A stretch of DNA of 64,000 nucleotides from Macrocystis pyrifera (lineage: Eukaryota; Sar; Phaeophyceae; Laminariales; Laminariaceae), in the NCBI GenBank assembly GCA_031763025.1, contig JASSKH010000028.1, positions 9,749,359 to 9,813,358 on the forward strand, given 5' to 3'. Of the stretch, positions 35,401 through 46,349 are shown in pieces. The first letter of the stretch is position 1, and each line of letters starts with the position of its first letter. A program made the position numbers and the translations under genes. Under the pieces are notes generated by a model. That model was not told the DNA's origin and searched no databases. It saw only the letters and a program-made list of their open reading frames with translations.

Positions 35401-35954
35401 AGTTAAAACTGACACACGGCATACATACTATGTGTGGAAGCTTTGTGAACTAATACCAAGGGTTGTTTCCCACCTATCCGCCGCAGAATAAGAAAAACAA
35501 AAAAAGGTGACCCCTTGTTCCAACGCCGCGATTTTTTCTTTTCCGCCATCCTACGGTGCGTACGTGCTATCACGTGCTGTCACCGCAGGTACGGAACATT
35601 CTGTCAGTGATGCTGAACCGCGACCCTCGCAGTCGCATCTCCATGCAGACTGTGGTGCATGCTCTCGAACAACCCGAGCTGTGGATGGAGAATCCCGCAC
35701 TCAGCAAGGCCATGGAATCCTTTGACACCGGAGCAACCAGCGCACCGGCCGCGGAGGCCATGCAGATGAACCATCGGAACGAGATAGCGGCAAGGGTAGT
35801 GAAGCCTTTGCCCCGTGACGTGGTGGCCCTGCTCGGCCGCATTGAAGATGCCACCGGTGGCGAAGCACTCGTCGGACCGTCATGGTCAGAGTTGGCGGGC
35901 GAGGACTTCAAGGAGTGGTGGACTAAGGTACCGGCCGTGACAGCGCTGGAGTAA
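26425..35954 (+). CDS. Protein kinase with long acidic/Ser-rich N-terminal region, seven exons
   Basis: Predicted Ser/Thr (TKL-like) protein kinase. Exons: 26425-27451, 28224-28267, 29390-29542, 31871-32007, 32961-33133, 33513-33677 and 35589-35954 (TAA). Every joint agrees in phase (0, 2, 2, 1, 0, 0), giving about 687 residues. Exon 1 holds a Ser/Asp/Glu-rich region with a duplicated NWASCSS motif, then the kinase start: a GGGGGG loop and VVLK (subdomain II Lys). The 44-nt exon 2 supplies the alpha-C helix (LREIRAMA, E for the salt bridge). Exon 3 starts with HPNIIDVFS. Exon 4 has HGDVKPKN and DFG, where the HRD Arg is replaced by Gly. Exon 5 has AAPEV and DVWAMAI. The last exon has RDPRSRISM and a tail of about 100 residues. 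The start is uncertain: no in-frame ATG precedes 26582, and CTACAG before 26425 looks like an acceptor, so an upstream exon is likely. Confidence 0.75.
28720..29130 (+). repeat. R1 dispersed repeat, copy 2 (kinase intron 2)
   Basis: Same order of blocks as 19152-19575 and 40405-40805: TGTCTCTGGAAGTGGCC, GGATGCAGCTCGCCCTTC, CTTGGTGCATGCAG, then CATGATATTGAACACACTCC and a C-rich end that finishes CCCCTCCAG, which itself looks like a polypyrimidine tract plus AG. Confidence 0.85.
29131..29368 (+). repeat. R1 dispersed repeat, truncated copy 3, abutting a splice acceptor
   Basis: Contains GCTGTCATCCAGTGCAAGG, CGGTTCTTAGTATGATGCAG, GCTTGGTGCAACCAGTGTCT and the terminal TTCGTACACTCCCC. It follows copy 2 head to tail and lacks the first 170 bp or so. 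Its end lies about 20 bases before the TTTCTCGACAG acceptor of kinase exon 3. Confidence 0.75.
29390..31615 (+). repeat. Segmental duplication of kinase exon 3 end plus downstream intron
   Basis: The 3' part of exon 3 with about 0.8 kb of following intron (about 29465-30345) is repeated at about 30705-31615. Shared landmarks are GGAAACCCTG, CCTTCATTTCCCGGAAA, TAGAGCCTGTAGCTCCTACA, CAGCTTACTATTAATAAAGC and TTGAGA(G/T)TAACCGCT. Divergence is roughly one base in six by eye. Copy 2 lacks the first half of the exon and its acceptor, so it cannot replace exon 3 as a whole. Confidence 0.85.
30363..30842. repeat. Nested palindrome built from a kinase exon fragment
   Basis: Four copies of the exon 3 end alternate in orientation: inverted (30363-30505), direct (30506-30603), inverted (30604-30705), direct (30706-30842). 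Each half is itself an inverted repeat meeting at CTCC(A)(T/C)GACAATCACGGAG, and the two halves are inverted copies of each other. The outer ends mirror one another (AAACCTGGGCCGATC at 30371 and GGATCGGCCCAGGTTT at 30826). Direct copies keep a coding-like frame (KVSRDLQALLGDK) and a GTGAG donor. Confidence 0.9.
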
Positions 35955-36840
35955 CCACTGTGTACTGTATACGCATTGCGACGGCGTGCCTTGTTTATAC
36001 GGCGGGGTATGTGGTAAGAGTTGAGACAGTGAGGGGGGGTACGTTCCAGGAGTCCCTTGTGGCGTGGTACGATAGATAACGATACACAAGAGAACCCCGA
36101 GATTGAGAGCCACCGCGACGAGGAAGAAGTATCGACTAGCGTAGGTTGGTGACGGTCCCGTCATAGGATTGCCACATACGTGTGCCAGCGGTCTGTGGCG
36201 TGCCAGATGGGTAGTGGGAGATAGTAGTATAGCAGGGTTCTCTCGTAGCTCGTAGTAAGACGCAATGGGCTCCTGGAGAACGAACACCACTGTCGGCGAC
36301 CGCGGTGATCAGGTAGTAGTACCAGCTGACTACAGTAGGTTCGGTTGTCGCCAGGGGATCGAAAGGAGGCGAGATATGCGCACACCGCAGCCTCGTAGCC
36401 AAGGGTATGATAAGGTCTATACGGGACGTGGTAAACTGTGAAGTTTCACCTCGCTTTTACCCGCGGGCAACATAGTAGAAGGCAATCCGCATCTATGACG
36501 TCGTTTTGGGCTACTGTACACGAGGACGTGGACTAAATTCCCTCCCTCCTGGTGCTTTTTCTTCAGAGGAATGTATTACTTGGTGCTTTCTCTTCCGGTA
36601 AATTTATTCTACATCTTAAATCGTTTTACCATTGTGCGTAGAAGTTCACTCGCCCCTAAAGTCGCTCAGCCCCGCTAGCTCTTTTAGGGGGGCGGGAGGG
36701 GGTGGTATGAGTAAGGTGCAGTCCTGGGCAGGGCAACGGTCAACTTTTAATCCTGTAATTGATACCAGGTAATAGTTGCTTAGTGAACTAAAAACTGCTT
36801 GCTGGGTCCTGCCGAAGTCGAAGAAGGAGTTTGTCATCCG

Positions 36841-36966
36841 GACCCTTGCACGGGTTATCTTGTAATAATATGTCCAACACCCCCCGGGCGTCTACATCCA
36901 AAACCCTTGCACACACGAGTTGTCTTGGATTAATAATACGTCCAACACCCCCCGGGCGCCTTCGTC
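36841..36966. repeat. 61-bp direct duplication
   Basis: Two adjacent diverged units share CCCTTGCAC, TAATAATA(T/C)GTCCAACA and CCCCCCGGGCG. Confidence 0.75.
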
Positions 36967-37529
36967 CTAAAACTGTCTGCCGCGTGGATGGCCTCCTTGC
37001 CGTTTGGTTCATGCCAGGGGCGGCAAGTGGGTTCGACTGGCTTATTGGTGGAAGCTCTTCGTACGAGTTTTACGATAGTACGGAGGCTCTCGCTGCCTCC
37101 TCTTCCCTCTCCCACATAAAGGCCCCTCGCGTAGCTTGGTCGAAAAGACGCGATCGCTTGGTCTCATCATCAAAGGCTTCCTCCGGAAACCAAACCCCAG
37201 GACGCACCTTATCCGAGACGCGAGTGAGCGGGAGGGAAAATGACACAACACAGCAGTTGAACAGTAGAGATAGGTGTTACTACCGTCGTACAAGACATAT
37301 TTTTTCGGTGATTTTTCTTCCGCTCCAGCTTTTGGAACCTGTCCTGTGACTACGGACTCAACATCCTGGACATGAGTCAATGCGAGAACAACAACAATAA
37401 CACAAGGATACACATCGCAAGGTGCGACCTTCGGGTTGTTGATGGCAACGTCGGTCGCAAGCACAACTCGGACGCACTCAGGGGGTTGCATGCACTTTGC
37501 GGCCTCAACCCCGTCTTGGTCATACGACT

Positions 37530-37582
37530 ACGGTCATGCATGATATCGAGTACACACTCCCCCCCCCCCCCCCCCCCCCCCC
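37530..37582 (+). repeat. R1 terminal fragment with poly-C
   Basis: CGGTCATGCATGATATCGAG and TACACACT followed by a C run of about 23 equals the last 30 bases of the R1 repeat. TTTTGTGCTGCAG, an acceptor-like text, follows about 15 bases later, but no exon is supported downstream. Confidence 0.7.
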
Positions 37583-38602
37583 CGTCGGGTTTTGTGCTGC
37601 AGCAGGGCGGCTTTAGGCAGGGTGATACGTGGTACTCGACTTGCTATGGTAAGGGTATATATACCTGGTTTAAAGCACATTCTGGCCAAAATATTTTAGA
37701 ACTGACTGGGGTCCCTCGACCTACCGTAGGAACTACCGTACCCAATATCGCTGAATGACGCGTGCTTGCCTTATGGGGTTAGCGCTTATTTTTTCTGAGG
37801 CCCCTCACTTGACTACAGTCTAGGAGCTCTGCACCCCACCTAAATTTTGTTTTGAGCGAAAGATGAAAGAGCAGGCCGACGGACAATCAATCCCGTAGTT
37901 TATACTACTCTACTGTAGGTGTATATCGAAAAAAAATGCAACAGTACTGTATCTGTGGCATTCCAGCGATATTGGGTTAAGGACCCGGTCAAGTCAGAAA
38001 TATTCTTGGCCGAAAAGTGCTACCTCGCACCTCTATCGCTGTACGCCCCGAATACAGGTACCAGGTAGTGCGTTGCAGCTATTATTGGTCATATACCTAT
38101 CTACAGTAGGTTAAAGCGGTGTTCACCGGGTAAAACAATCATTCAAGTATCAAAATCAGTTTTCAGCGAGGTAGGTGGTGTAAAGCTGCTCAAGCGAGAA
38201 AGGGGCTTCAGAGAAAATGTTGGCTGCAACCCTACGGCAGCACGAGTCTGCCGCATAGTCACAATAGCGCGTCGTTGCATCAGTAAAAAAAGGGAGCTAC
38301 GCGATTGAACCGCGGCTGTAGTCCTAAAAAACCCCAAGCTATCGTGCCTCGCAGATGTGTGTGCTGTGCACAGCCAAACGCTCGAACCCCCCCCCCCCCC
38401 GAAATATCAGTGCTACCGGTTGCGGTAGAGCTTGTGTTGCTCCGCAACCAGAGCATCAACATCACATACGCCATACAGGGGAGAAGCTGAGCAGGCAACC
38501 AAAATGACGCATGTTTTTTGTTTGGACGAAGAGCGACCATCGCAGTCGAGGCGTCGTCAACGGCGAAGGAGGGGGGGGGGGGGGGCGATCACACGTACTC
38601 AC

Positions 38603-41600
38603 GTCTCCTCGCAGCGTCGCCGCGACGAAAGCAGCTGTTGCGATGCCCACGCAGACCTCGAGATCCTCGTGGGCGTACTTCAGCACAACCTTCCTTCCGT
38701 CCTTCGCCACCGCTTCCAGGCGCATGGCGTTCGTCGCCCCGACCTGGAAAAAGGGCCGTGTCTAGCGTTGAGAGCACAACCTAGCTAGCTTTCCGTGTCA
38801 GCGCTGTGTTCTGAGCAGAGCATAAGCGATTCAGCACCATGCAAATCATACCCCAGCACTTGCATGCATACATGCTTACGCTATGGTTGCTCCGCACACG
38901 AGACAGGCACGGCCACTCCGTGCGCGGTGTGCCCGCTAACGTCGAACGCGTGATCGCTACCTTCCGCCCACAGGCCTGACGTCGGTCTCGCCACAACTAG
39001 TCCCCGTAACCAGCGATGCGGACTTGAGGGCCAGTGGGTGGGTAGGTGGGCAGGCGGGTGGGGAGTGGGGATATTCCGCTACCCGACAAAAGTAGGCAGA
39101 GGCATTTCATGCATGCATGCATGCCAGTGGGACCTTCCAGCGGCAGTGACGGTAACAAGGGCCTTGAGCGATGTCCGGAAGGCGCACCATACGGAAACTT
39201 CACTGACCTGACGACCTCAATCCCACAAGTCAAAAGAAAACGCCACAAAACAGTAAGCTGTCTCTTCTTACCAGCTTATCGGTTATTCGAACCAAAGGCT
39301 CCGAGAACTCCGCGAGAGCCTGCATGAGGTCGCGGTTTCCCATGATGCTATCGGGCAGCAGCGTCATGCCCTTCAGAAGGTAGTTCCACGGCTCGGGCGA
39401 AGTGCCGAAGTGCCTGCGAAATCGGAGGGTGGCGGCGTTTGAAAAAAATGATCGAATCGTCGGTCCATGAACCCATGCTCACAAACACGTTTGGGGAGCG
39501 AAGTTCTCGGAATTAAATTTGTACTGCATATGTTTTTTGGCAGTAGCAAACGAGAAAAAAATAACGCCACTTTCCAGGTATAAAACGCTCATGAGATCTC
39601 TCCTTATGCAAGGGGCACACGCAGCTCAAATCTCCATCTGCATAAAATCCTATGAATAGCGTTAGAAGCACGCCGGTACTACTTAATTCGCCTCAAAACG
39701 AGCGACGTGACCCCAGGGCACGACGGGCTTGGCGGAAACACTCACGTGCTGATGTTTGGGACGCCGAGCACCTGGTTGCAGGTGAAAGACTCGATGAGGT
39801 TCATCCTGAACACCTGTTCGTTGCGCGTTCGTGCAACGCACACGATCACATCGGCGTTGCATCAGTTGTGAGGATGTCAGCTCTGGCGTGGCCGGGGCAC
39901 GACACATATCTGTAGCGGGAACAGTCCGCCCACCGCAACTGTTGCTGTACAAGTAAGCCGTCGGCGCCACAGGTAAGGAGCACGAACCGGTTGACGGATT
40001 ACACCGTCACAAGCGCCCACAAGGGGAAGCGATAATCGTACAACCACCGAACGCAAAATGCTTAGAACAACACTACGCTCCGCCGTGCACGAGGCCAGAG
40101 CTAAGACAAATGCGAGCAGCAGGACACTTTTATCGTCTTGTTTGCGAGCTTATGGCGGCTCAATGCTCGACGTACGAACAACCTACCGAATTTAACAGCA
40201 AAACATCTGGTACCCTTACACACAACCCATTTGTGTTCGACCGTGGTCGCAGATCGCTGGCAAGCAGCTCACCGTTTTTTCTCCGATGGACTCGCCGAAG
40301 TCAACCTTCTTGAAGCCACTGGCGGGCTCGTGGAAGATTTTCTTGCCGTCCTTGAACCCGAGCACTTTTTCGCAAAGAATGAGAAACTGTTTTGCACGGG
40401 GTCGGGGCGGGGAAGGTGTACTCAATATCATGCATGGCCGTAGTCATGTGACCATAGACCCTCGCATCTTTACAATACCGGGACGGAGCGCGTCGGGTTT
40501 TCACCGACCAGGCAGACATTGCTTGCACCAAGCGCGAAGTGCCGTGAGGTGTTGGGCGGGTCACATGAAGGGTGAGCTGCATCCTTCAAAGAACCACTTT
40601 AGAGGCGGATTTTCTTGCATATGGATGACAGCATCAATGAATTGATTTAATTTCTGGTGTGGCCACTTCCAGAGACAGCAATGGGTTTACTCTGTAACTG
40701 CCTCGTGGGTGCTTCACCATATACACACTACGTGATGCGATCATCCCCCTTGTGCGGAGTAAAGGCTCTCCCCGCACAAAAATGATCTAACTTGACCGCC
40801 CAGAGCCCAGGGGGGGGGCGTAGGGAAAAAAACAACACTAGGGACCAAACAGTGGTTGGTACGTGTGTTTTGAACGCAAGTTGGACAATCTGTTCACCTC
40901 TAAGACACCGCGTGCCTCAGGAAGGAGGGTTGAACCGACAACACAACCCTGACTGGTCGCGGAGAAGAAACACCTTCACATCCATGATAGTTTCAAGCGC
41001 AGAATGGGTACACGGGCCCTCGCCCACCGCCAACGAATAACCGCACGACAGGTGTCGATTTTTTTCACCCAAAACTATGACACTGAATGGGTTCCTATCA
41101 AGGGAGCTTGGCGTGCGGAAGAACAGCAGCAGCACAATAATTCGCGTGCCATGGCCGGACGCATCGACTGCCAACACGGGAAAAATTGTCTCACCGTCGC
41201 GCTTAGGATTGTCGTGCCCGCATTTCCCGTTCCTGCCGTGTATGCGGAAAAGTCTATCGACTCGACCTCGCTGGCACCACCTAATAGTTCACACGCCTGC
41301 GGTGCTCGTACCATAGCGTATAGGCATTGGAGTCGGGGCAAAACGGGTGGCGGGATCACACGGGCATTGAATTCATCAGGCAACGGACCATTGAACAGCG
41401 CAGCAAAATATAAGTGTACTTTCTGCGCAAGGATGGTATCGGCGGCGCGCGCCCACGCCCAGCCTTAGCGCTGAAAAACGCATAGCCCTCGGGGCGTATG
41501 ACGGCGCGGATGGTGCGCAAAATGCAGTATACTGGAACGCTGCACGTCACACCGCGCCACGCCACACCACGCTACAGCACGGGTGTGGGGGATATCGCGT

Positions 41601-44600
41601 CTTTCAGCACATCAAAGCATAACCACTCCTACTGTAGCGCCTGCGGAGGTGCTTTGGGCGCATACGCAGCTTGGGGTTGTCCCTTCTACACCGCAGGAAT
41701 TGCGTTAAACGCTGCGTACACACCTCGACAGCCATTAGTTGGTCCACCCCCGGCCAGATGCCCGCCGATATCGTCGCCGCGACCCCAGCTTCCTGCGCCC
41801 TTTCGTTCAGCTCCTTCGCCACGGTCGCCAAACCGGCGTCATCGCAAACGTCAACGTAAGGGATCTGCGCGATATGAGGACGCGAAATCACGAAAGCGCG
41901 GAACGATTTACATCGTTCGTGCGCAGGGTTCGTGCGTGGGGTTGCAAGTGCAGCCCACAGAAGCGCCGGGGAGTGGGAGATCAATTGTGCAAAACATCCC
42001 AACGACTTATATATGGCGGTTGCATCGTCTGACCGCTCCGTTGGGTTGAGTGGGAAACCCCCGTGGTTCGTGGCCAGCCTTGTGTTTGGTCTTGGGGGCG
42101 TTACTTGCTTGCCGATGTTTAGACACTGTACGTTAGCAGATTTCTGCAGACGTATAGAACATACCGCGTGCAGGGCGTAAAGGGCGAGGAAGCACTCTTA
42201 CAGCAGAATGGATGAGTGCAGGGACGGGTTGATGGAAGGAGGAAACGTTATGCAGTATTTATGGTAGGTCAGCGGAGAGGGGGGATATTCTGCGACCCAG
42301 GATGTAACCGTAGGGACAAGGGCGGATAAAGAAGCTACGAAAAAAACTGGAACAGATCATTTACAGTCACGAAAAAATGGTAGCTACACACAGAGATGTG
42401 CGTTATCTTACGTTCCTGTCACGTGCTTTAGAGTTGCCATACTAACTTTCCCGGGGGGGGGGGGGTAGGGGGGGGGGGGGGGGGGGGGCAGGAGTCCCGA
42501 GTGGCACTAGTAACGCTACGCTGCAAAAATACGCTACACCACCCAACTATTCCACGCCATCACGATGTCTTTGTCTTGCCTTGGCCTGGATGGCGGCCTC
42601 CAGCACCTCGGGCCTACGTTTCCGTTGAAAAGGCCCCGCCGTGTGCACGACCAGATCGCAGCCTGAGAGAGCCTTGGTCAGCGACGAGGCGTCCCCAAGG
42701 TCGATCTCGCAGAACTTCACGTCCGAGTAATCGCACCCGTCTGGTGCTCCCGGCAGCGTACGCCATCGCTGTCGCAAGAACAAGGGAGAGGCGGTTCAAA
42801 ACGTGCACGGTTTGGCTCGGCGATCGAGGGGGCAGAACAAGAACAAGCGATGTTATCTGATGCTGAGGAACAAAGCACGAGGGAGGAATAACAGTACGCG
42901 TCTGACTTTCGCAGCCGTTATTTTCACCGGGGGAGGGGTCGGGCAAGATTATATGCACGTCTCACAACACCCACGACCAACGACTATTCCCAGCACTGGA
43001 GTGCGCCTCTCTTTCCTTCACTGATACTACACGATTGTCCCGTACGCAAGTTGGGATGTTCATACTGTTGAATAGTGCATACAACGTTAACGTTCTTGCT
43101 CAGAAAACGACTATGTGCGCACCCGGACGCTACTTTGCAGCCCCACTTTAGCCTCGTGTTTCGTTTCTAAATCGAAAGAAAATCATTAAGATAGTCGTCA
43201 ACGTTGTTAACGACCCATGCAGCCCCACTCCCGATACCAAAGAGGACTTTCGCGAGAACGAGAGCCCGGAAATCTTCGCTGCCGTTTATCGTGACTCCCG
43301 CCGCCACGATGATTATGGCACGTCCGCCGCTATAGCCGTCGTGGCTGTCACGTGTCACTCCCGACGACAGCGTTGGTAGGCGCCGGCCTTTGCTTTTGGG
43401 TACTACAGTACGTACGTACGTGGGCTGACGGCGCGGTTCGCCCAAAGGTGAGATACTCCTTCGCCATGACCGCCCGCCGGCGGACCCACTTGTACGATCT
43501 CAGACACCTACCGGTACTGACAACTACCGGTACCGCTGTACCGCTGCTGTGTTCGTACTGTGTCTCCTAGCCTGCTTCCAGGATGATAGCACAGGTGTAT
43601 CAGGTAAAACAATACGAGTAGCTTCACGAAAACGTATACCCCGATTATCGAGTATCCGAACGTCGCAAGGTACCGTAAGGTTGAGCTCTGCGTACAGTAA
43701 GTACTACAGCGATTACTGCCGGCAACCAATCGTTAATGTTGCAGCACTGCAGAGTAGCCGACGTAGAGCAGAGGCTGGTATTGCGCAAGGGTACGATCAC
43801 GCAGGAGCGGCTTATATACGCTGTGCCAGCCTACCTGGCAAAAACCTTCGGCGGGAAACAAGAGACGAAGCTGAGAACGTCTATTAATACGAGGACCACA
43901 CGCAGCTTGCAAAGATGAGTTTCGAGGAATTTTCGATCTCCCGGTTAAGGTTCTTTTAACTTGACCCGGGCAGCATCCAGGGGAGCCGCTGGCCTATATC
44001 TTTGACAAGGAATCACATATAGAATACGCGCGTTTGGTTTATCACAATACATGTAAAATTCGGTAAAAAATGGAATATAGACGAGGCGTATTACGCAGCT
44101 TGCAAAGTTGAGTATCAACTATTTAATTAGTCGAACTCACAGCTGACGTATTTCAAAATTTGTAAAATACATACTGTTTGCATTGCTGTACAGCAGTACG
44201 AACATATAATAGTGTTTACCGCACCTCGACGCTCTTGACGAAATTCCTCTCGCTCCGCCCACCGACGACGAGCTCAGCATTCGGGCCCAGGAGATGACGT
44301 AAAGCTCGGACAGTACTGCCTCCGACTCGACCCGAGCCCCCGATGACGACCACCTTCTTGGTGTCCTGCACGGCGACGTCTTCGATTGTCCCTCTTGATT
44401 GCAACGACACCAGGCTGCGTTTCCGGGTCTCGCCGCGTATAGTCGTCGTAGTCGACGCGCGACTCCGACTGGGTCATCATGTTAAACGGGGAAGCAGCGC
44501 CACATCAGAAGAACATGAGCCGTCGACATGAAGTCAACCCGTTATCTACTACCAGGTAAATGCTGCTGTAAGGCATCACTAGGTATACTCGTTGGACTGC

Positions 44601-45821
44601 ACAGAGGTGGGCAGGGCCCCAGCAGACATACACGGGACCTTGCACGTTCTTTTACGCCTACTCGACGCTGTCCGACAAGGGTCTCACGTGCGTCAAGAGG
44701 AGGTCCAATCACCAATCAAGCGCGATCGTGAGTCGTGGGTTCCATGAGATGGGATTACAACACGCAGCAGGAGCAGTACTCGTACAACAGCAGTCCTACA
44801 CCTGTGCTGACTCGTACCTGTGATGGTCGTATCACATGCACGAAAAGACATGTTTTAATTGCGCCGCGTTTTGGGCGTGCGTGTATTTACCTTCGGTATT
44901 CCACCTCGGGCGGGCCGAGCAAACCGCCAAATGCTCCAGCAGGCGGAGGCAGCAGGCCTACGATTGCAGCTATCACGATAAGAGCGACCATCTTAACAGA
45001 AGCTCTCTGGGAACCTCGGCAAATGCACACTGAAGTCCAGCTATTATTTTGGTCACAACAACAGGAAATAAAAATTATCTCGCCAGCCCCCGCCAGCCCC
45101 GTTTTAAAAGCCCGTTAAATTTGAATTGAACTCCATTCACAATCTACAGCAGTACTCTGAAGTACTCCAGTTCAACTACTCTGTACAGCAGTACGAGTAG
45201 TACATCCGAACTGCCTTCATCAGGCATCATCACAGCATCACACAGCTCCAGCCTCTCCAGTGGTGTCATATTCTGCGGTCTGCTGTAACTTCAATCCATA
45301 TCAGGACAACGGGAGAAATGTAAGCTATATAAATTTGACGATATACACCCTATGCTGGCTTGTTTGGTTATTTCGAGGCAACAGAAGATACACTCTGTTG
45401 GCACGACCCATAGGGGCAGTATGTCACCCCTTCCAACTGGCGTAAATCTTTGTTGCGTGTGTAAAAGCCGTGTAGGCGTGGATGTTTCAGACCCCGTTGA
45501 TTTCTCTCGTACGCCAACACGGACGCCTTTGCCGACGTAAATAATCGCTGAGCGTTTGTACAACAGCAGTAGTGTAACAGCAATATATGATACGAAAGTT
45601 GTATCGTACCAGTTTGTATGACAGACATAAAAGTACCTACTCGTATGATGATCCTCAGCCATACCTGATCCGTTCTTCGTCGGCAGATTTCTCCCGCCTT
45701 TGACCGTCTTTCCGCGCGGTTTTTTCGCCGGGGCGTGCCCCCTCCACGCCTGAAACGGCCGGCGTCGGAGGATCCGCCTCTTCGTAGAGTTCAAGCCTGG
45801 ATGCCCTGACCACCACGTGGT
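38603..45821 (-). CDS. Saccharopine-dehydrogenase-like (LOR/SDH family) oxidoreductase, nine exons, both ends missing
   Basis: Probable NAD(P)-dependent oxidoreductase similar, from memory, to Arabidopsis At1g50450. Minus-strand exons in order: 45821-45665, 44414-44225, 42768-42580, 41864-41724, 41296-41195, 40386-40273, 39813-39746, 39413-39272, 38743-38603; all joints agree in phase and most are phase 0. Exon 1 seen is a charged, Pro-rich extension. Exon 2 has the Rossmann core VVVIGGSGRVGGSTV and VVGGRSE. Exon 3 has CDLVVHTAGPFQ and ends at a GC donor (AAG|GCAAGA). Exon 4 has VDVCDD and AGIWPGVDQLMA; exon 5 AYTAGTGNAGTTIL; exon 6 VDFGES; exon 7 NQVLGVPNIS; exon 8 HFGTSPEPWN; exon 9 VCVGIATAAFVAATL. 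About 414 residues are recovered. The start and the last 50 residues or so were not found. Plastid targeting is possible but unproven. Confidence 0.78.
40405..40805 (-). repeat. R1 dispersed repeat, copy 4 (LOR/SDH intron)
   Basis: Same family as 19152-19575 and 28720-29130. In the sense of the host gene (minus) its C-rich end, GAGTACACCTTCCCCGCCCC, lies about 13-20 bases from the acceptor GCAAAACAG of the exon at 40386, and so provides the polypyrimidine tract. Confidence 0.88.
42449..42488. repeat. Poly-G tracts
   Basis: Two G runs (about 14 and 22) are separated by TA. They lie in the LOR/SDH intron downstream, in gene sense, of the GC donor at 42580. Confidence 0.9.
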
Positions 45822-46349
45822 CTGATGAGATTATTTATAGTCGTTGTATTAGAGGACAGAGGAGGGGAGAGAGAGCGGAGCCTAGCTCGTAGCTCGGAGC
45901 AGGGAACGGAGTGGAGAACGGAGTGCTCAAACTCTCCTCATGAACACACTGCATAATTCATAATAACGCCTGCGAAGATATACGAAACCCTCTACAACTT
46001 GTAACCGCCGCTGCTGGAACGATCCAAACGAACACCCTCCCTGGCTCTTCACAGCAGTGACGAGATCGAAAAGACATTCAAGACTTGCTAGGACCTAAGA
46101 ACAGCCAACGACAGTCCCGCAGGAGGAAACCCGGCCGCCGGGTCAAAACCCCCTGTATAACACATACACTCCAAACCATTGCAATTGAAACAACGGCCGC
46201 ATTCCAAACAATGACCATGGCCAGAAAATAAAATGCCAAGCGGTGCCCTACTCCCCCATGCCCCTCAAAGTAGCGCAGGGTTGGCGACCTGACAAATTAT
46301 TCCTCGCATCACTCAAACATGGTACTCATCGAATAATGCTCATACCCCC
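45822..46349. other. Between LOR/SDH exon and Copia fossil
   Basis: No gene. This probably includes the 3' flank or decayed terminal repeat of the Copia element, but I could not define an LTR boundary. A short GGAGC-rich stretch lies at about 45860-45930. Confidence 0.35.

Larger units (their letters stand above)
35955..38602. other. Between kinase 3' end and the LOR/SDH exons; C-terminal exon(s) unresolved
   Basis: The missing last exon(s) of the minus-strand LOR/SDH gene should lie here. I found no convincing match to the family C terminus. A minus-strand frame at 36788-37012 ending LLLRLRQDPASSF has some coding character but no family match. Other features are an approximate 61-bp direct duplication (36841-36966, CCAACACCCCCCGGGCG twice), a truncated R1 end with a C run (37530-37582) and a second C run at about 38388-38400. 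Confidence 0.35.

Noticed and set aside
41498-42049. 183-codon plus-strand frame
   Set aside because: Antisense shadow of the LOR/SDH exon at 41724-41864, which matches the family.
43167-43445. Minus-strand frame with a transporter-like hydrophobic stretch (LAKVLFGIGSGAAWVV)
   Set aside because: Lies in a LOR/SDH intron, no splice sites that fit, too short to assign.
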